This document shows positions 62,512 to 64,000 of a stretch of DNA of 64,000 nucleotides, in pieces; the first letter of the stretch is position 1, and each line of letters begins with the position of its first letter. The translations under genes were made by a program, and so were the position numbers. The notes below the pieces were generated by a model that worked only from the letters and a program-made list of their open reading frames with translations, searched no databases and was not told where the DNA came from. The DNA lies in the NCBI RefSeq assembly GCF_016587355.1, contig NZ_BNJF01000001.1:1736001-1800000 (forward strand), in the 5' to 3' direction. This DNA comes from Ktedonospora formicarum (GTDB taxonomy: Bacteria > Chloroflexota > Ktedonobacteria > Ktedonobacterales > Ktedonobacteraceae).

Positions 62512-62677
62512 AAATTTGTCATTGGTTTCGCGCGCAAAACATACTGGGCTCAGGATTTCCATATATGCTATAATGACATTCGCGAATACAAAATCGCCAC
62601 AGCATGCCCTCCTTTCTGTCCTGCCAGGTCTGACGGCAATAGACACATATATATACAATACACTCTGAGGTTTTCTT

Positions 62678-63325
62678 GTGCCGACCTTTGTGACTTTTAC
62701 TATTAGTGCCTTTGTGACTTTTTTGACAATTATCGATCCCGTTGGCCTGGCCCCGGTCTTTGTTGGTCTCACGTCACATCTCTCTAGCACACAACGTCGC
62801 GCCATTATCGCGCGTGCTACCATTATTAGCGCCATCATTATCGCCTTCTTCGCCATTGTTGGGCGCCTCTTGCTGGAGCGCCTGGGCATCTCACTATATG
62901 CCTTCAATATCGCTGGCGGTATCTTACTCTTTATGGTCGCCATCGATATGCTCTTCGGTCGCCCCTCTGGGGCTCGCGAGACCAAAGAAGAAGAGGAAGA
63001 GGCTATGACTCGCGAGGATATTAGCGTATTTCCACTCGCCATCCCACTTATCGCGGGTCCTGGCACCATTGCTACGACCATTCTCTATGTGGGCCAGGCC
63101 TCGGCACAACCCATCTTACTGCTAGCCGTAACCTGTGCAATTGTCAGCGCATTAGCTCTGGCGTGGATCGCTATGCGTAGTAGTTCCTGGATCATTCAGC
63201 GTGTTGGTCGTACCGGTATCATGGTCTTCTCACGTATCCTGGGTATTCTCCTGGCTGCGCTCGCCATCCAGTTTGTGCTCAATGGCGTGACCACTTTTGC
63301 CCATACGAGCGGTTTTCTGAAATGA
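62678..63325 (+). CDS. MarC family integral membrane protein
   Basis: A 215-aa protein with six hydrophobic helices and a charged central loop (residues near 95-110). TIIDPVGLAPVFVGLT in the first helix, and FPLAIPLIAGPGTIATTILY in the fourth, are the MarC (UPF0056) signature. Despite the name, the role is not settled; it is not the multidrug resistance determinant once assumed. GTG start. It follows the small membrane gene by 166 bp. Confidence 0.9.
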   Translation: MPTFVTFTISAFVTFLTIIDPVGLAPVFVGLTSHLSSTQRRAIIARATIISAIIIAFFAIVGRLLLERLGISLYAFNIAGGILLFMVAIDMLFGRPSGARETKEEEEEAMTREDISVFPLAIPLIAGPGTIATTILYVGQASAQPILLLAVTCAIVSALALAWIAMRSSSWIIQRVGRTGIMVFSRILGILLAALAIQFVLNGVTTFAHTSGFLK

Positions 63326-63598
63326 ATTCCCATTTTCTCTTGGCATTCCTTGCCATTTCGTCTAGCTTAAGGCATATCTGCGACATTCAGCGCTTCCATT
63401 CGTAATCTATTCAAGCCTTTATTCGTTACGATATATAAAGATAAGATATTCCACGCGACTCAAACACAAACTGTCGCTTCAGAAACAGGCAAGAGGAGCG
63501 ATAGATTAATATTAGCAGAAGGAGGCGGCACTTTCTCTTATTCAGAGATAATTTGCCGCGCAGAGGTGAAGAGAAGCACTATAACACGCTCGACCGAC
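63326..63598. other. Gene-free region before the rhomboid gene
   Basis: About 270 bp, AT-rich around 63400-63460. AAGGAGG occurs near 63516 but no start codon in the right frame follows at normal spacing. An in-frame GTG at 63566 is an alternative rhomboid start. Confidence 0.45.
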
Positions 63599-64000
63599 AT
63601 GCATACCGCGAATGCCAGGCTTAGCTATCAGGTAGCGCTCGCACACTATCGCTCGCGTCGTGGATTGGACCGTGTAACCTGGGTTACATGGTTATTAGTT
63701 ATAGGCACATGCGCCCTTTGGGGATACACCGCGTATCAGGCTGCTCTAGCTGCTGGAGCTCATACCTGGCGAGGTGTGCTTGAACATATTCAGGCTAATG
63801 CGATCTCTATCCAGGCTGGAGACGATGCAGCTCTCACACAGGGGCTCATCGCATATGGCGCGAAATATAATCCAGCCATCATAGAGCAACATGAGTACTG
63901 GCGCTTTCTGACACCAATGTTCTTGCATGCTAACGCGCTACACCTAGCAATCAATATGCTTAATCTCCTTATGCTAGGCGTCTTTCTTGAACGCTTACTC
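63599..64000 (+). CDS. Rhomboid-family intramembrane protease, 5' part only
   Basis: The first 134 residues are in the window; the rest continues past the right edge. A first transmembrane helix (WLLVIGTCALWGYTAYQAAL, about residues 30-50) is followed by an outside loop. EYWRFLTPMFLHANALHLAINMLNLLMLG then gives the conserved HxxxN of the rhomboid L1-TM2 region. The catalytic Ser and His lie beyond the edge. Start uncertain (ATG 63599 or GTG 63566). Confidence 0.82.
   Translation, partial: MHTANARLSYQVALAHYRSRRGLDRVTWVTWLLVIGTCALWGYTAYQAALAAGAHTWRGVLEHIQANAISIQAGDDAALTQGLIAYGAKYNPAIIEQHEYWRFLTPMFLHANALHLAINMLNLLMLGVFLERLL

Overview
The window reads as a chromosomal segment of a Gram-positive-like, filamentous Chloroflexota bacterium, most likely class Ktedonobacteria. 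This is inferred from moderate GC, zinc-ribbon plus membrane-anchored proteins with Thr/Ala/Gln-rich stalks, T-box controlled aminoacyl-tRNA synthetases, an Asp23-like protein, and a coaD-yceD-rpmF-fabD-nusB-acpP cluster. No phage, transposase, CRISPR array or rRNA is visible. Nearly everything is housekeeping or small signalling genes.

Layout. 0-9 kb: SAM hydrolase, a pseudo-receiver protein, a CrtI-like oxidoreductase followed by murA (with Asp in place of the catalytic Cys), and an FHA protein. 9-19 kb: a dnaA gene without dnaN, a membrane protein, clpS, a stress protein, a GAF protein, a DUF711 protein, a Dna2-like nuclease-helicase and an orphan response regulator. 19-25 kb: ribokinase overlapping a nucleoside hydrolase, a SufT-like protein, and two paralogous membrane-anchored jelly-roll proteins. 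25-33 kb: T-box-serS, two metallophosphoesterases, a possible RiPP-type peptide, and a Zn-dehydrogenase/dihydrolipoyl dehydrogenase pair. 33-38 kb: polysaccharide deacetylase, tRNA-Ala(CGC), and a leuS T-box leader with a complete tRNA-Ala(GGC) gene inside it. 38-44 kb: a phytoene synthase gene broken by an in-frame TAG, an ArsA-type ATPase, an MFS transporter and an SDR protein. 44-51 kb: recG, a GAF membrane protein, and a PadR regulator with its probable target MFS pump. 51-57 kb: the coaD-to-acpP cluster for CoA, lipid and ribosome functions. 57-64 kb: ECF sigma factor with a small partner, tatA-tatC, an MFS gene behind two membrane coiled-coil genes, marC, and the start of a rhomboid protease.

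Three points stand out. (1) The leuS T-box leader has a Leu CUC specifier and a canonical antiterminator/terminator, but a tRNA-Ala gene with its own promoter lies between the sensor and the switch. (2) At least six intergenic copies of a 60-140 bp element with about 14-bp imperfect terminal inverted repeats are scattered over 43 kb, most of them just upstream of start codons. (3) Convergent gene pairs end in perfect or near-perfect hairpins whose arms or loop carry the stop codons. Carotenoid biosynthesis looks partly decayed because of the crtB nonsense codon.
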